This document shows, in pieces, positions 21,667 through 30,056 of a stretch of DNA of 64,000 nucleotides. A model generated the notes under the pieces. That model made no database searches, was not told the origin of the DNA, and worked only from the letters and a program-made list of their open reading frames with translations. How positions within the stretch are numbered: position 1 is the stretch's first letter; every line of letters starts with the position of its first letter. Made by a program: the position numbers and the translations under genes. Source of the DNA: Verrucomicrobiaceae bacterium (GTDB lineage Bacteria; Verrucomicrobiota; Verrucomicrobiia; Verrucomicrobiales; Verrucomicrobiaceae). Where the stretch lies: the NCBI GenBank assembly GCA_016795485.1, contig JAEUHM010000054.1, positions 124,001-188,000 of the forward strand, given 5' to 3'.

Positions 21667-21713
21667 TATCTAAGAACAGCCCGTGTCGAGTTGTGCCTTC
21701 GTCCAGGCATTCC

Positions 21714-21742
21714 TTGACGGCTCATTAACCCTCCTTTACTGT
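21714..21742 (+). promoter_or_regulatory. Possible sigma-70-like promoter before the BamD-like gene
   Basis: TTGACG (21714-21719) is followed after 17 bases by TACTGT (21737-21742). The -35 is close to consensus; the -10 matches only three of six. The next gene starts at 21750, so transcription from this site would give almost no leader. The spacing is right but the -10 is poor. Confidence 0.25.
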
Positions 21743-21749
21743 CACGTTT

Positions 21750-23066
21750 ATGAAAATCACCGCGTTCCCTCGCCTCGCGGCACCGGCAATCCTGTTGAGT
21801 GTCGTCATCACGACGCCCGCAAGTGCTTTCCTTGGAGGCTTGTTTAAGAAACCTCAGAAAAAAGTCCCAGCTCCGGCAGAACTCAATTCCCAGGAGGCCG
21901 AAGCCAGTGCGCAGTTGCAAGAAGCACGTGCTCGCGGTGACAAAGGTGCCCTCCGTAGTATCGCAGAGCGCTATCCTTTTACGAAGGCTGCGGCTGAGGC
22001 TGCCTATGAGTATGCTTCTCTCTTGCGGCAATCTGGCAAACTCGAGGATGCGTTTGATGCGTTCCAGAAGTTCATCACCGACTATCGCACCAGCCCGAGG
22101 TTCGATGAAGCCGTTCAACAGCAGTATGAGATCGCTGAAGAAGCCCGTGGCGGGAAGAAGCAACGTTCATTTGTGATTGTTCCGATGAAACTCGGGACGG
22201 AGGCAACGGTGAAAATGTACCGCCAAATCATCGCAAACGCACCCTATGGCCGCTTTGCCTCAATGGCACAGTTCAGCATGGGTGAGGTATATCAAGACAA
22301 GGGCGACAAATCCGCAGCGGTAGCGGCCTATCAGCTCGTGGTCGACAACTACCCTGCGTCCAAGGAGGCATCCGAGGCTCAGTTCCGTATCGGGGCGATT
22401 TCTAACGTGGCAGCCAAGCGCACCCAGGATGGCGAAAACCTGAATGAAACTCGCGATGCACTGAACTCCTACATGGCCACCAACCCACAGGGAGAGCGGG
22501 CCAGCGAGGCACTTGCGTTGTTGAGCCAAGTTGACGAAAACGAAGCTGGGCGCTCCTTGGAGATCGGCAAGTTTTACGAGCGGATTGGGAAGCCCAAAGC
22601 CGCAGCTATTTACTACAACGAAGCGCTGAGATTCGGATCTGCTGAATCCTCTCAGGAAGCCCGGGAGCGACTAGAAGTTATCTCTGCAGAGTTTCCGGAG
22701 GCAATTGCGGAGACAAAAGTTGATCCATCCACCAATTTCACTCGCCCTGGAGCCATGGATCTTCGTGGTCGGGACGACTATGCAGGTCCTCCGTCACCCG
22801 ATCTAGCCAAGCTGAGCGAGAAGCCCAAGATGCGTCAGGAAGGTTTTGCACCGATTCCAATGCAAGAGCCAGCGTTGCCAGTCCGTGCGGGCGGCACCGA
22901 AGCTGGGCCCGCCAATAGCCTCCTGCCACCACCTCCAGGAGCGCCTCCTGCACCAGGGAAGACTGGCGAAAGCTCGCTGTTGCTCCCAGTTCCGTCTACA
23001 CCCGCTACTCCGGCACCTCCCCCACCGCCTCCACCGCCAGCTGAGGCCGAAAAGAAGAGAAACTAA
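21750..23066 (+). CDS. Exported TPR protein, BamD-like, with proline-rich tail
   Basis: A 438-residue protein with signal peptide MKITAFPRLAAPAILLSVVITTPASA (about 1-26); no lipobox cysteine is present, unlike classical BamD. Residues about 60-310 hold TPR units of the outer-membrane assembly type (AAYEYASLLRQSGKLEDAFDAFQKFITDYR, QFSMGEVYQDKGDKSAAVAAYQ, FYERIGKPKAAAIYYNEAL). From about 340 the chain turns disordered and ends with a long polyproline stretch before KKRN. Repeats of this type often act in beta-barrel insertion or cell-wall coordination. It is followed after 62 bases by an LptE-like lipoprotein, which fits an envelope-assembly role. The precise partner is unknown. Confidence 0.8.
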   Translation: MKITAFPRLAAPAILLSVVITTPASAFLGGLFKKPQKKVPAPAELNSQEAEASAQLQEARARGDKGALRSIAERYPFTKAAAEAAYEYASLLRQSGKLEDAFDAFQKFITDYRTSPRFDEAVQQQYEIAEEARGGKKQRSFVIVPMKLGTEATVKMYRQIIANAPYGRFASMAQFSMGEVYQDKGDKSAAVAAYQLVVDNYPASKEASEAQFRIGAISNVAAKRTQDGENLNETRDALNSYMATNPQGERASEALALLSQVDENEAGRSLEIGKFYERIGKPKAAAIYYNEALRFGSAESSQEARERLEVISAEFPEAIAETKVDPSTNFTRPGAMDLRGRDDYAGPPSPDLAKLSEKPKMRQEGFAPIPMQEPALPVRAGGTEAGPANSLLPPPPGAPPAPGKTGESSLLLPVPSTPATPAPPPPPPPPAEAEKKRN

Positions 23067-23128
23067 ACGGCCTGACCTGACGAAAACACTTTTCACCATC
23101 ACAATCGCACGCCAAACTCCCGCCTAAC

Positions 23129-23638
23129 ATGAATCGCAGGCTGTTTTCACTTCTCGCTCTCGCTTCCCTCCTCCTCCCTGGTTGTTCTGGATACCAGCTT
23201 GGGGGCACCAAGCCCCAGCGCCTGTCGCACATCACGAAGTTGCACATACCCACCTTCGAGAACGACACGTTGGAGCCAAGGCTCGCAGTGATGGTGACCA
23301 ATGCCGTTATCAAGCAAATCCAGGCAGGTGGAGCTTACGAGATCGTGAACGCTGACGAAGCCGATGCCGTCCTCAAAGGCCGGATCGACATGATCGACCG
23401 TAGCCAGTGGCGCTCCGTGCGCACGAACACCCTCCGCACTCGGGAGTTGCTCGTTCGTCTCCGCACCGGCTACAAGATCATCGACGGTTCTGGCAGCACG
23501 GTTCACAATGGAAGGGTGAACTCGGAGTCTTATGTGGTTTTGGCCAGCAATTTCCAGGTTTCAGAAAGGCAGGCCCTTTCCGAGGCGGCCGAGCGGATGG
23601 CGGTGACTCTTGTCAACGAGATCTCCGACGGTTGGTAA
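23129..23638 (+). CDS. LptE-like lipopolysaccharide-assembly lipoprotein
   Basis: A 169-residue lipoprotein. The signal peptide MNRRLFSLLALASLLLPGC ends in the lipobox LLPGC with C19. The mature part begins SGYQLGGTKP and runs into IPTFENDTLEPRLAVMVTNAVIKQI, the pattern of the LptE family (plug partner of LptD that sets lipopolysaccharide into the outer membrane). The length matches that family. The gene sits between a BamD-like TPR gene and rsmI. This points to a lipopolysaccharide-bearing outer membrane. LptD itself is not in the window, so the gene symbol is withheld. Confidence 0.8.
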   Translation: MNRRLFSLLALASLLLPGCSGYQLGGTKPQRLSHITKLHIPTFENDTLEPRLAVMVTNAVIKQIQAGGAYEIVNADEADAVLKGRIDMIDRSQWRSVRTNTLRTRELLVRLRTGYKIIDGSGSTVHNGRVNSESYVVLASNFQVSERQALSEAAERMAVTLVNEISDGW

Positions 23639-23688
23639 TTGACTCATCGACTCGAAACGGGGCTTAACCGGCCAACCCAGCACGCCCC

Positions 23689-24474
23689 GTGGAAAGTGAA
23701 CCCGCAGGTGAATCTACCTTCCCTGCCCATCAAGGCATTTCCAAACTGCTCCCGGGGCTTTATCCGGTTGCGACACCGATTGGGAATCTCCAAGACCTAA
23801 CCTTTAGAGCGCTGGCCGTGCTCAAAGCTGCAGATGTCATCGCTTGCGAGGACACCAGACACTCCGTCAGGCTGCTCAAGCACTACGAAGTGCCGCACAA
23901 GCCACTGCTTTCACTGAACGAGCACAACGAGGCTCGACGCATCCCTGAAATCATCGCCCGCATCCAAGAAGGCGCATCCGTAGCGCTGGTGTCAGACGCC
24001 GGAACTCCCACCGTCTCAGATCCAGGCCAGCGACTGGTTCACGCCGTAGCGGCAGTTGGGTTGCGTATTGAAGGGATACCAGGCCCAAGTGCTGTCACCA
24101 CTGCGTTGTCAGCTTGTGGATTGCCCACCACTCCGTTCTACTTTGGCGGATTCCTTCCGCACAAAAAGGGCCAACGCACCACAGCACTGAGCACTGCAAT
24201 AGCTCGCGATTGCACGACGATTTTCTTCGAGAGCCCCTATCGTCTTTTGGACACCCTTCAAATCATCGCTGAACTCGCCCCAGACCACCAATTGGTCGTC
24301 GCTCGTGAACTAACTAAAGTCCACGAGACATACCACCGGGGAACGGCCAAAGAACTCAGCAGCCATTTTGCCAAAACGAGCCCAAAAGGAGAGATTTGCC
24401 TCCTCATCGCCCCTTCTGAAGCTCCTAAATGGATGAGCTACCAAGCGAATGAAAAAGAAGAGGGCGATCTGTGA
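23689..24474 (+). CDS. rsmI: 16S rRNA (cytidine-1402 2'-O)-methyltransferase
   Basis: A 261-residue SAM-dependent tetrapyrrole-methylase-fold enzyme that methylates the ribose of C1402 in 16S rRNA. Family motifs: LYPVATPIGNLQDLTFRAL near residue 25, ACEDTRHSVRLL, SLNEHNEARR, ALVSDAGTPTVSDPG, GIPGPSAVTTAL, YFGGFLPHKKGQR, and the VARELTKVHETY block. Together these are diagnostic of RsmI. The start is a GTG at 23689 with no visible ribosome site; a shorter start closer to LLPGLYPV cannot be excluded. The gene lies 50 bases after the LptE-like gene on the same strand. Confidence 0.93.
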   Translation: MESEPAGESTFPAHQGISKLLPGLYPVATPIGNLQDLTFRALAVLKAADVIACEDTRHSVRLLKHYEVPHKPLLSLNEHNEARRIPEIIARIQEGASVALVSDAGTPTVSDPGQRLVHAVAAVGLRIEGIPGPSAVTTALSACGLPTTPFYFGGFLPHKKGQRTTALSTAIARDCTTIFFESPYRLLDTLQIIAELAPDHQLVVARELTKVHETYHRGTAKELSSHFAKTSPKGEICLLIAPSEAPKWMSYQANEKEEGDL

Positions 24475-24870
24475 TTGAAGCAGCCCGCTTAGCTGTTGAA
24501 GTCCAAAAGTAAGGCCTCGGGCAGTTCTGCGTGCAGATACCAACCGACTTCCGTCTGTTCCTGGACGGACTGACGTTCTGATGAGTGTTTGGTGTGCACC
24601 TAGTTGTCGTTAGTCCCTATTGGCGTCTCTAAACGATCGAGAACTGTGGCCATCGAGACACTGTGTGGCCCAATCAACCTTGAGGTGGATGCCGCTACGT
24701 CATGAAGAGACATCGTGGTGAAGAAAGCCACAACTACGTTGATAGAGCTGCACGGGGAGTGGTGGCAGGTGTTACTCATGGGAGCGACTTGGCCCCACAA
24801 GGCATGTCATTTGTGACGGCCCCCATACGGATGTTCGGTTCTGAAGTCCACGAATAACGCAACCGGACCC
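24475..24870. other. 396-base intergenic gap
   Basis: No RNA gene, tandem repeat or mobile element is visible between rsmI and the GT-C/TPR gene. A 51-codon frame on the plus strand (ATG 24702 to TAA 24857) is open but resembles nothing known and has no ribosome site, so I do not call it. A short inverted repeat (CCGTC 24551-24555, GACGG 24564-24568) lacks a T-tract. Confidence 0.4.
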
Positions 24871-26670
24871 ATGAAGACAACTTCCAACACCACGAGACTT
24901 CCTGTTTATCTGCTAATGGCGTTGGCCCTCATTCCGTGGCTCCTCTACTTGAACACCCTGCACTTCGAACCCGTCCTGGATGATCGCCAATACGTGCTGA
25001 TGAATCCATTGCTCGCAAGCGGCTGGAGTTTCCTTTTTCCATTCAATTTCAGCGAGTTTTCCAGGAGCTTCATGACTCTGGATATCAGCAGCGACTTCCC
25101 CCTAAACTTCATTTTGAGGCCAGTCACCTACATGACGTGGTTCATCAATCGCCTGATCCATGGGCAAGACACGGCGGGTTATCGGTTGGTGAATATCTTC
25201 CTGCACATGATGAACGCGATCATGCTCTGGAAGATTCTGCGCTCACTGTTAGACGATGAATCACGCCGCACACTCATTTTGACTTGGTTCATTGCGGTCC
25301 TATTTGCGGTTCATCCCATGAACGTGGAATCTGTAACGTACATCGCTCAACGATCAGAGACACTCGTAACACTTTTTGGGCTGCTGGCCATGTGGTATCA
25401 CTTGCAATCCACCACCCACCCAAACACAACGGGCACCATGCCAAGCTTGGTGTTTACCCTGCTCGCGATGCTTTCAAAAGAGTCCGCAGTCGTGCTTCCG
25501 CTAGTTCTGCTGCTGATCAACCGCCTCTGGGCAAACTGCGATTGGAAACTCGCTATCAAACGAGTCCGTTGGCACCTGTTGCTGACTCCAGTGCTTCCCT
25601 TGTTGCTACTGGCAACAAGTTGGGCCCAGTCCAGCGAACTAAATCTTACCAAGACGCTCAATATCACCAATATCGGCACAGACCCCATGCCTTGGGCCCA
25701 CTACTTGATGAGTCAAATCTACGGATGGTTGCATTATCTTCGCTTCCTGATCCTACCGGTGGGCCAGAGTTTCGATCACGATTTCCCTCTCATCACCACA
25801 GCGACAGATGAACGTCTCGTGGGTGCCATACTCTTCTTGCTGCTGTTGTGCGGCGCGGTTTGGCACGCCGCCAATCAAGCGACTGGCAAAAGAGGAGCCA
25901 CACTCAAGCTCGGTGTCATTTGGTTCTTCGTATTTCTGCTCCCCTCTTCCAGTTTCATTCCACTGCCTGACCTATTTGCAGAACATCGATGCTACTTTTC
26001 ATCGATTGGGTTCTTCTTCTCCGTTGGTGCACTCTTGACGATTGTGCCCGGCAAGGCGAGTGAAGGCCGCCAAGAGCTTGCCCCGAGCTTCATGGCTACG
26101 CTTACGGCGCTCGGCCTTGCGGTCGCAACGATAGCACGCAACGATGTCATGCGAACTAAGGCCAGTCTCTGGGCAGATGCGTTTGCCAAAGGATCGGACA
26201 GCTCACGCGTCTGGAAAGGTCTGGGCATTGCTGCCCATGAAGCAGGCGATTTCAAACTGGCACTCGAACGCTTCACGCGAGCGACAGAAAAGAGTCCGCG
26301 GGATTTTGAAGCTTGGGCAAATGTCGCAGGCCTTCAACTTCATCTGAAGCGGGCACAAGATGCAATCTCTACTCTTGAAAAAGCGGAAGCGGCCATCGGC
26401 CTAACGGCTCCAATTGCTCATCTCAGGGCGGTGGCGTTCCTTCGGGTCGGTCGTAATGATGAGGCCATCCAATTGTGGCAAATGATCCTTTCGAACTATC
26501 CCTCCCATCGGCATGCAAATCTATGCCTCGGGGAAATCTACATGCAGCTAGGACGCCCCAGAGATTCACTCGACTGCATTGAGCGGGCGAGCCGTTCCGG
26601 AGCTTTGTCGAAGCATCACCAGACCATCCGTGCCAAGGCTGAAGAGAAGCTCGGACTAGCTGCTAGGTAG
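24871..26670 (+). CDS. GT-C-type membrane protein with C-terminal TPR repeats
   Basis: A 599-residue integral membrane protein. About nine to eleven hydrophobic helices fill residues 10-425. The first outer loop has an Asp pair in PVLDDRQYV (D37-D38), the place of the acidic catalytic residue in GT-C glycosyltransferases that use lipid-linked sugars. NVESVTYIAQRSETLVTLF and LSKESAVVLPLVLLL match the TMTC/DUF1736 group. Residues about 455-590 are TPR units (WKGLGIAAHEAGDFKLALERF, HANLCLGEIYMQLGRPRDSL). It could be a protein O-mannosyltransferase-like enzyme acting in the periplasm. Many bacterial relatives are unstudied, so the enzymatic role is inferred. Confidence 0.75.
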   Translation: MKTTSNTTRLPVYLLMALALIPWLLYLNTLHFEPVLDDRQYVLMNPLLASGWSFLFPFNFSEFSRSFMTLDISSDFPLNFILRPVTYMTWFINRLIHGQDTAGYRLVNIFLHMMNAIMLWKILRSLLDDESRRTLILTWFIAVLFAVHPMNVESVTYIAQRSETLVTLFGLLAMWYHLQSTTHPNTTGTMPSLVFTLLAMLSKESAVVLPLVLLLINRLWANCDWKLAIKRVRWHLLLTPVLPLLLLATSWAQSSELNLTKTLNITNIGTDPMPWAHYLMSQIYGWLHYLRFLILPVGQSFDHDFPLITTATDERLVGAILFLLLLCGAVWHAANQATGKRGATLKLGVIWFFVFLLPSSSFIPLPDLFAEHRCYFSSIGFFFSVGALLTIVPGKASEGRQELAPSFMATLTALGLAVATIARNDVMRTKASLWADAFAKGSDSSRVWKGLGIAAHEAGDFKLALERFTRATEKSPRDFEAWANVAGLQLHLKRAQDAISTLEKAEAAIGLTAPIAHLRAVAFLRVGRNDEAIQLWQMILSNYPSHRHANLCLGEIYMQLGRPRDSLDCIERASRSGALSKHHQTIRAKAEEKLGLAAR

Positions 26671-26703
26671 CTGGTGATGGGGGTCCGATTGGCCGCAAGA
26701 GTC

Positions 26704-26732
26704 TTGACATTTGGGGCGTTGACCCGTTTATG
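26704..26732 (+). promoter_or_regulatory. Possible promoter before the DUF1501 gene
   Basis: A perfect TTGACA (26704-26709) lies 17 bases before TTTATG (26727-26732), a poor -10. If active, transcription would start near 26739, which favours translation from the second in-frame ATG (26751) over the first (26730). Confidence 0.25.
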
Positions 26733-28151
26733 AGGCCTTTGGCCCTTAAAATGAGTTCCAACTGTTGCGCCACACTTCTCGGCATCGCCTCACGGCGGGG
26801 ATTCCTAGGCACTACGGCACTTGGGCTTTCAGGTGTGGCGTTCAAGAGTTTACTCGCGTCAACTTCTGCTCGCGGCCCTCACTTTTCCCCGAAAGCCACG
26901 AGAGTGATTTGGTTGTTCATGCATGGCGGGCCAAGCCACGTCGACATGTTCGATCCCAAACCGGCCTTGACCAAATATGCTGGCCAAAGAATCCCAGACA
27001 GCGTGGGTAAGTTTGATACAAGGCGCGATGTCTCGCGCAATCCGCTGCTCCCAAGCGTCAAGCCATTCAAAGCGCGTGGCCAAAGCGGCATCGAGATCAG
27101 CGATTTTCTGCCTAACATGGCTGAACTTGCCGATGACATGTGCGTCATTCGCAGTTGTCATGGCGACAGCGTCAATCATCCGCAGTCTGTTTATCAGCTT
27201 AACACGGGTTCGACCTTGATGGGGAAGCCGAGCATGGGAGCATGGGTCTCCTATGGGCTTGGCACCGAGAACGAGCAGATGCCTGCGTTCGTCGTGATGC
27301 CAGACCCTGGTGGAGGCCTTAAAGGTGGCCCGCCAGCTTGGGGAAGCGGTTTTTTGCCTGCTTCACACCAAGGAACGACCATGCGTGCTGGCGCTGCCCC
27401 TATCCTGGATCTCAAACCAGCGCTGGGAATGTCTACCCAACGCCAGCGGTCTACCTTAGATCTCATTCACAAGCTCAACGCCGATCACCTTGCGGCTCGT
27501 GGTGGTGATACCAATTTGGAGGCACGTCTAAAGGCCTACGAGCTTGCCTTCCATATGCAAAGCGCGGCACCCGAAGTTGTCGACATTGGAGGTGAGTCCG
27601 CCGCCACGCTTGAACTTTACGGCATCGATCAACCAAAGACGCGTGAGTTTGGCACGCGCTGTCTGCTTGCTAGGCGCATGATTGAACGCGGGGTGCGTTT
27701 TGTTCAAATCTACTCTGGCGATACCAACGGATGGGACGCGCACGAGGCGGTCAAACGCAATCATGAGATCTATTGCGAGCGAACAGACAAACCCGTTGCG
27801 GGTCTGATTCGCGATCTGAAAGCGCGCGGGCTTCTTGAGGACACCCTCGTAATCTGGGGCGGCGAGTTTGGTCGTATGCCGATGAGCGAAAAAGGAACTG
27901 GGCGTGACCACAATCCCTGGGGCTACACAACCGTGCTGATGGGTGCCGGGGTAAAACATGGGCATGTCCATGGCGCGACCGATGAGTTTGGACTACGCGC
28001 TGCGGTGGAGCCAGTTCATGTTAGCGATCTTCACGCCACCATCTTGCATTTGCTGGGTGTCCATCATGAAGAACTCACCTATCGCTTCGAGGGCTTGGAT
28101 CAGCGTCTAACGGGGACGGCAGGGAACGTCGTTAAATCCATCCTGACTTAA
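26730..28151 (+). CDS. DUF1501 protein (Tat-exported, sulfatase-like fold)
   Basis: A 473-residue protein of the DUF1501 family. A twin-arginine type signal is visible (ASRRGFLGTTALGLSGVAF, near residues 20-38). Family motifs are VIWLFMHGGPSHVDMFDPKP, GMSTQRQRS, ARRMIERGVRFVQIYSG, WDAHEAVKRNHE and VIWGGEFGRMPM. The fold belongs to the alkaline phosphatase/sulfatase superfamily but no formylglycine motif is present. Its job is not established. Start is uncertain: ATG 26730 or Met8 at 26751. The next gene (DUF1549/DUF1553) begins 6 bases later; the two families almost always occur together in Planctomycetes and Verrucomicrobia, though usually in the opposite order. Confidence 0.9.
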   Translation: MRPLALKMSSNCCATLLGIASRRGFLGTTALGLSGVAFKSLLASTSARGPHFSPKATRVIWLFMHGGPSHVDMFDPKPALTKYAGQRIPDSVGKFDTRRDVSRNPLLPSVKPFKARGQSGIEISDFLPNMAELADDMCVIRSCHGDSVNHPQSVYQLNTGSTLMGKPSMGAWVSYGLGTENEQMPAFVVMPDPGGGLKGGPPAWGSGFLPASHQGTTMRAGAAPILDLKPALGMSTQRQRSTLDLIHKLNADHLAARGGDTNLEARLKAYELAFHMQSAAPEVVDIGGESAATLELYGIDQPKTREFGTRCLLARRMIERGVRFVQIYSGDTNGWDAHEAVKRNHEIYCERTDKPVAGLIRDLKARGLLEDTLVIWGGEFGRMPMSEKGTGRDHNPWGYTTVLMGAGVKHGHVHGATDEFGLRAAVEPVHVSDLHATILHLLGVHHEELTYRFEGLDQRLTGTAGNVVKSILT

Positions 28152-28157
28152 CACCGC

Positions 28158-30035
28158 ATGGGACGCACAAAGAAAGCACTTGGCGTTTGGCTTCTCACAG
28201 CAGTTGGTCTGTATGCTACTTCTGCCTCGTCTAAACCGATCCGCGCAACAGAAGACCCGGTAAAGAATGAGCCCGCTCTGGCAGCGGAAGACAAACAGCA
28301 CTGGGCATTTCAACCCCTGCTGCTCCCGCAGCCACCTCCAGTTCATAATGAACAATTGGCGCGCAACCCGATTGACCGCTTCATTCTAGCTAGCCAGGAA
28401 GCGGTTGGTGAGAAGCTTTTCCCAGAAGCACCGCCATTAACACTACTGCGGCGACTTACATTTGACCTCACAGGTCTACCACCGACCGCTGAACAAGCAC
28501 GAGCCTACTTGGCGAGTCATGCCACTAACGGAGATGCGGCCTATGAGTCCATCGTTGATGAGCTTCTGCGCTCCGACCGCTATGGTGAGGCTTGGGCACA
28601 GCACTGGCTAGACCTCGCTCGATATGCCGACACCGACGGGTTTGAGCATGATCTTGAGCGTAAAGAGGCATGGAAGTATCGAGACTGGGTCATTCGGGCG
28701 TTAAACGCAGACATTCCATTCGATGAGTTTGCCGCTATGCAGATTGCAGGTGACGAACTTCCCGGTTCCGAGGCAATCGCCACCGGTTTCCTGCTCTCCG
28801 GGCCTGATATGCCGGACACAAACTTCCAAGATGAGCGAATGCATCTTTTGCTCAATGGCATCACCAGCACCGTAGGCAGCACCTTCCTGGGGATGACCAT
28901 CGGATGCGCTCAATGCCACGACCACCCGTATGATCCGCTGAGTCAGGCTGACTTTTACCGTCTACGTGCCTGCTTTGACAACATCCCCAAGCTCAAACGG
29001 GACAAGCAGCTTCCCCCATCATACATCGAAGCAAGTGTGAAACCCAGGGAGAGCCGAGTGGCGATTCGCGGTGATCACCAACGCCCCGGCCCGGTGATTC
29101 CTGCAGGCTTCCCACGCATCGCCAATCCTGCCGAGATTGATGTCTATCCTACACCTGCAGGAAACTCATCTGGAAGACGTGCCGCCCTCGCACGGTGGAT
29201 CACCCAACCTACTAATGTCCTTTTTCTGCGCACTTCCGTAAATCGCCTCTGGTTGCATCATTTTGGCAGACCCCTCGTTGGCTCACCAAATGATCTGGGC
29301 AAGCAGGGTGAAAAACCTACACATCCACAACTGCTCGATTGGCTTGCTGCCGAACTGCCACGTGAGAAATGGAGCTTAAAGCGAATGCACAAGATGATCG
29401 TGATGAGTGCCACGTATAGGCAAGCTCCAGTGATGCAACACGACTCTGGAGGAAAGGCAGCAGAACTTTACGTTGGCTTTCCTCGGAAGCGATTGACTGG
29501 CGAACAACTGCGGGATGCCATGCTGCTAGTTAGTAATCGCCTCAACTATAAAATGGGGGGGCCGGGGGTGAGTCTTCCATTGCCAGCAGAAGTCAGCACC
29601 ACGCTGCTCAAGAAGCAGATCGCCATCACTCAGGATGAGGCAGAACATAATCGACGTAGCATCTACGTTTTTGCACGCCGAAATCTGCGTTATCCGCTCT
29701 TTGACGTCTTTGATCGCCCAGATGCCTTAGTCAGTTGTGGCCGCCGTAGCGAGTCAACGACCGCTCCTCAGGCCCTAATGCTGCTGAACTCCAGCTTTAC
29801 ACAAACGATGGCAAACAGCTTGGCCGCTGTGATCGCAAGCACAGACTCCGAACCACAACGAATCATCGCTGATGCCACATGGAGTTGCTACTCTAGGCCG
29901 CCAACAGACCTTGAGCTCTCGATTGGCACCGAGTTTCTCCAAAAGCAGCAGATGCTGACGAAGACATTCCAAGAGGCAGTGAGCGACTACTGCCTAGCCC
30001 TACTCAACGCCAGCGAGTTCAGTTGGGTGGACTGA
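28158..30035 (+). CDS. DUF1549/DUF1553 exported protein with CxxCH motif
   Basis: A 625-residue protein. A weak signal peptide is at 1-22. The DUF1549 part covers about 65-275 (NPIDRFILA, LLRRLTFDLTGLPPT, HWLDLARYADTDGFEHD), ending in the invariant CAQCHDHPYDP, a CxxCH sequence able to bind haem. RESRVAIRGDHQRPGPVI links to the DUF1553 part (about 345-620; FLRTSVNRLWLHHFGRPLVGSPNDLG, LPREKWSLKRMHKMIVMSATYRQ). The separate N-terminal cytochrome c domain often found in these proteins is missing, so the protein is short for the group. It is paired with DUF1501 upstream. The reaction is unknown; redox-linked polysaccharide degradation is only a hypothesis from genome context in the phylum. Confidence 0.9.
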   Translation: MGRTKKALGVWLLTAVGLYATSASSKPIRATEDPVKNEPALAAEDKQHWAFQPLLLPQPPPVHNEQLARNPIDRFILASQEAVGEKLFPEAPPLTLLRRLTFDLTGLPPTAEQARAYLASHATNGDAAYESIVDELLRSDRYGEAWAQHWLDLARYADTDGFEHDLERKEAWKYRDWVIRALNADIPFDEFAAMQIAGDELPGSEAIATGFLLSGPDMPDTNFQDERMHLLLNGITSTVGSTFLGMTIGCAQCHDHPYDPLSQADFYRLRACFDNIPKLKRDKQLPPSYIEASVKPRESRVAIRGDHQRPGPVIPAGFPRIANPAEIDVYPTPAGNSSGRRAALARWITQPTNVLFLRTSVNRLWLHHFGRPLVGSPNDLGKQGEKPTHPQLLDWLAAELPREKWSLKRMHKMIVMSATYRQAPVMQHDSGGKAAELYVGFPRKRLTGEQLRDAMLLVSNRLNYKMGGPGVSLPLPAEVSTTLLKKQIAITQDEAEHNRRSIYVFARRNLRYPLFDVFDRPDALVSCGRRSESTTAPQALMLLNSSFTQTMANSLAAVIASTDSEPQRIIADATWSCYSRPPTDLELSIGTEFLQKQQMLTKTFQEAVSDYCLALLNASEFSWVD

Positions 30036-30056
30036 TCACCAACGCGCCGATCAGTC
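30030..30056. terminator. Inverted repeat across two convergent stop codons
   Basis: GACTGATC (30030-30037) pairs perfectly with GATCAGTC (30049-30056) over an 11-base loop. The stems contain the stop codons of the DUF1549/1553 gene and of ppk2, which converge here. There is no T-tract on either side, so termination is plausible but not proven. Confidence 0.35.

Noticed and set aside
24702-24857. 51-codon frame in the gap after rsmI
   Set aside because: No ribosome site, no recognisable motif, and chance frames of this length are common.
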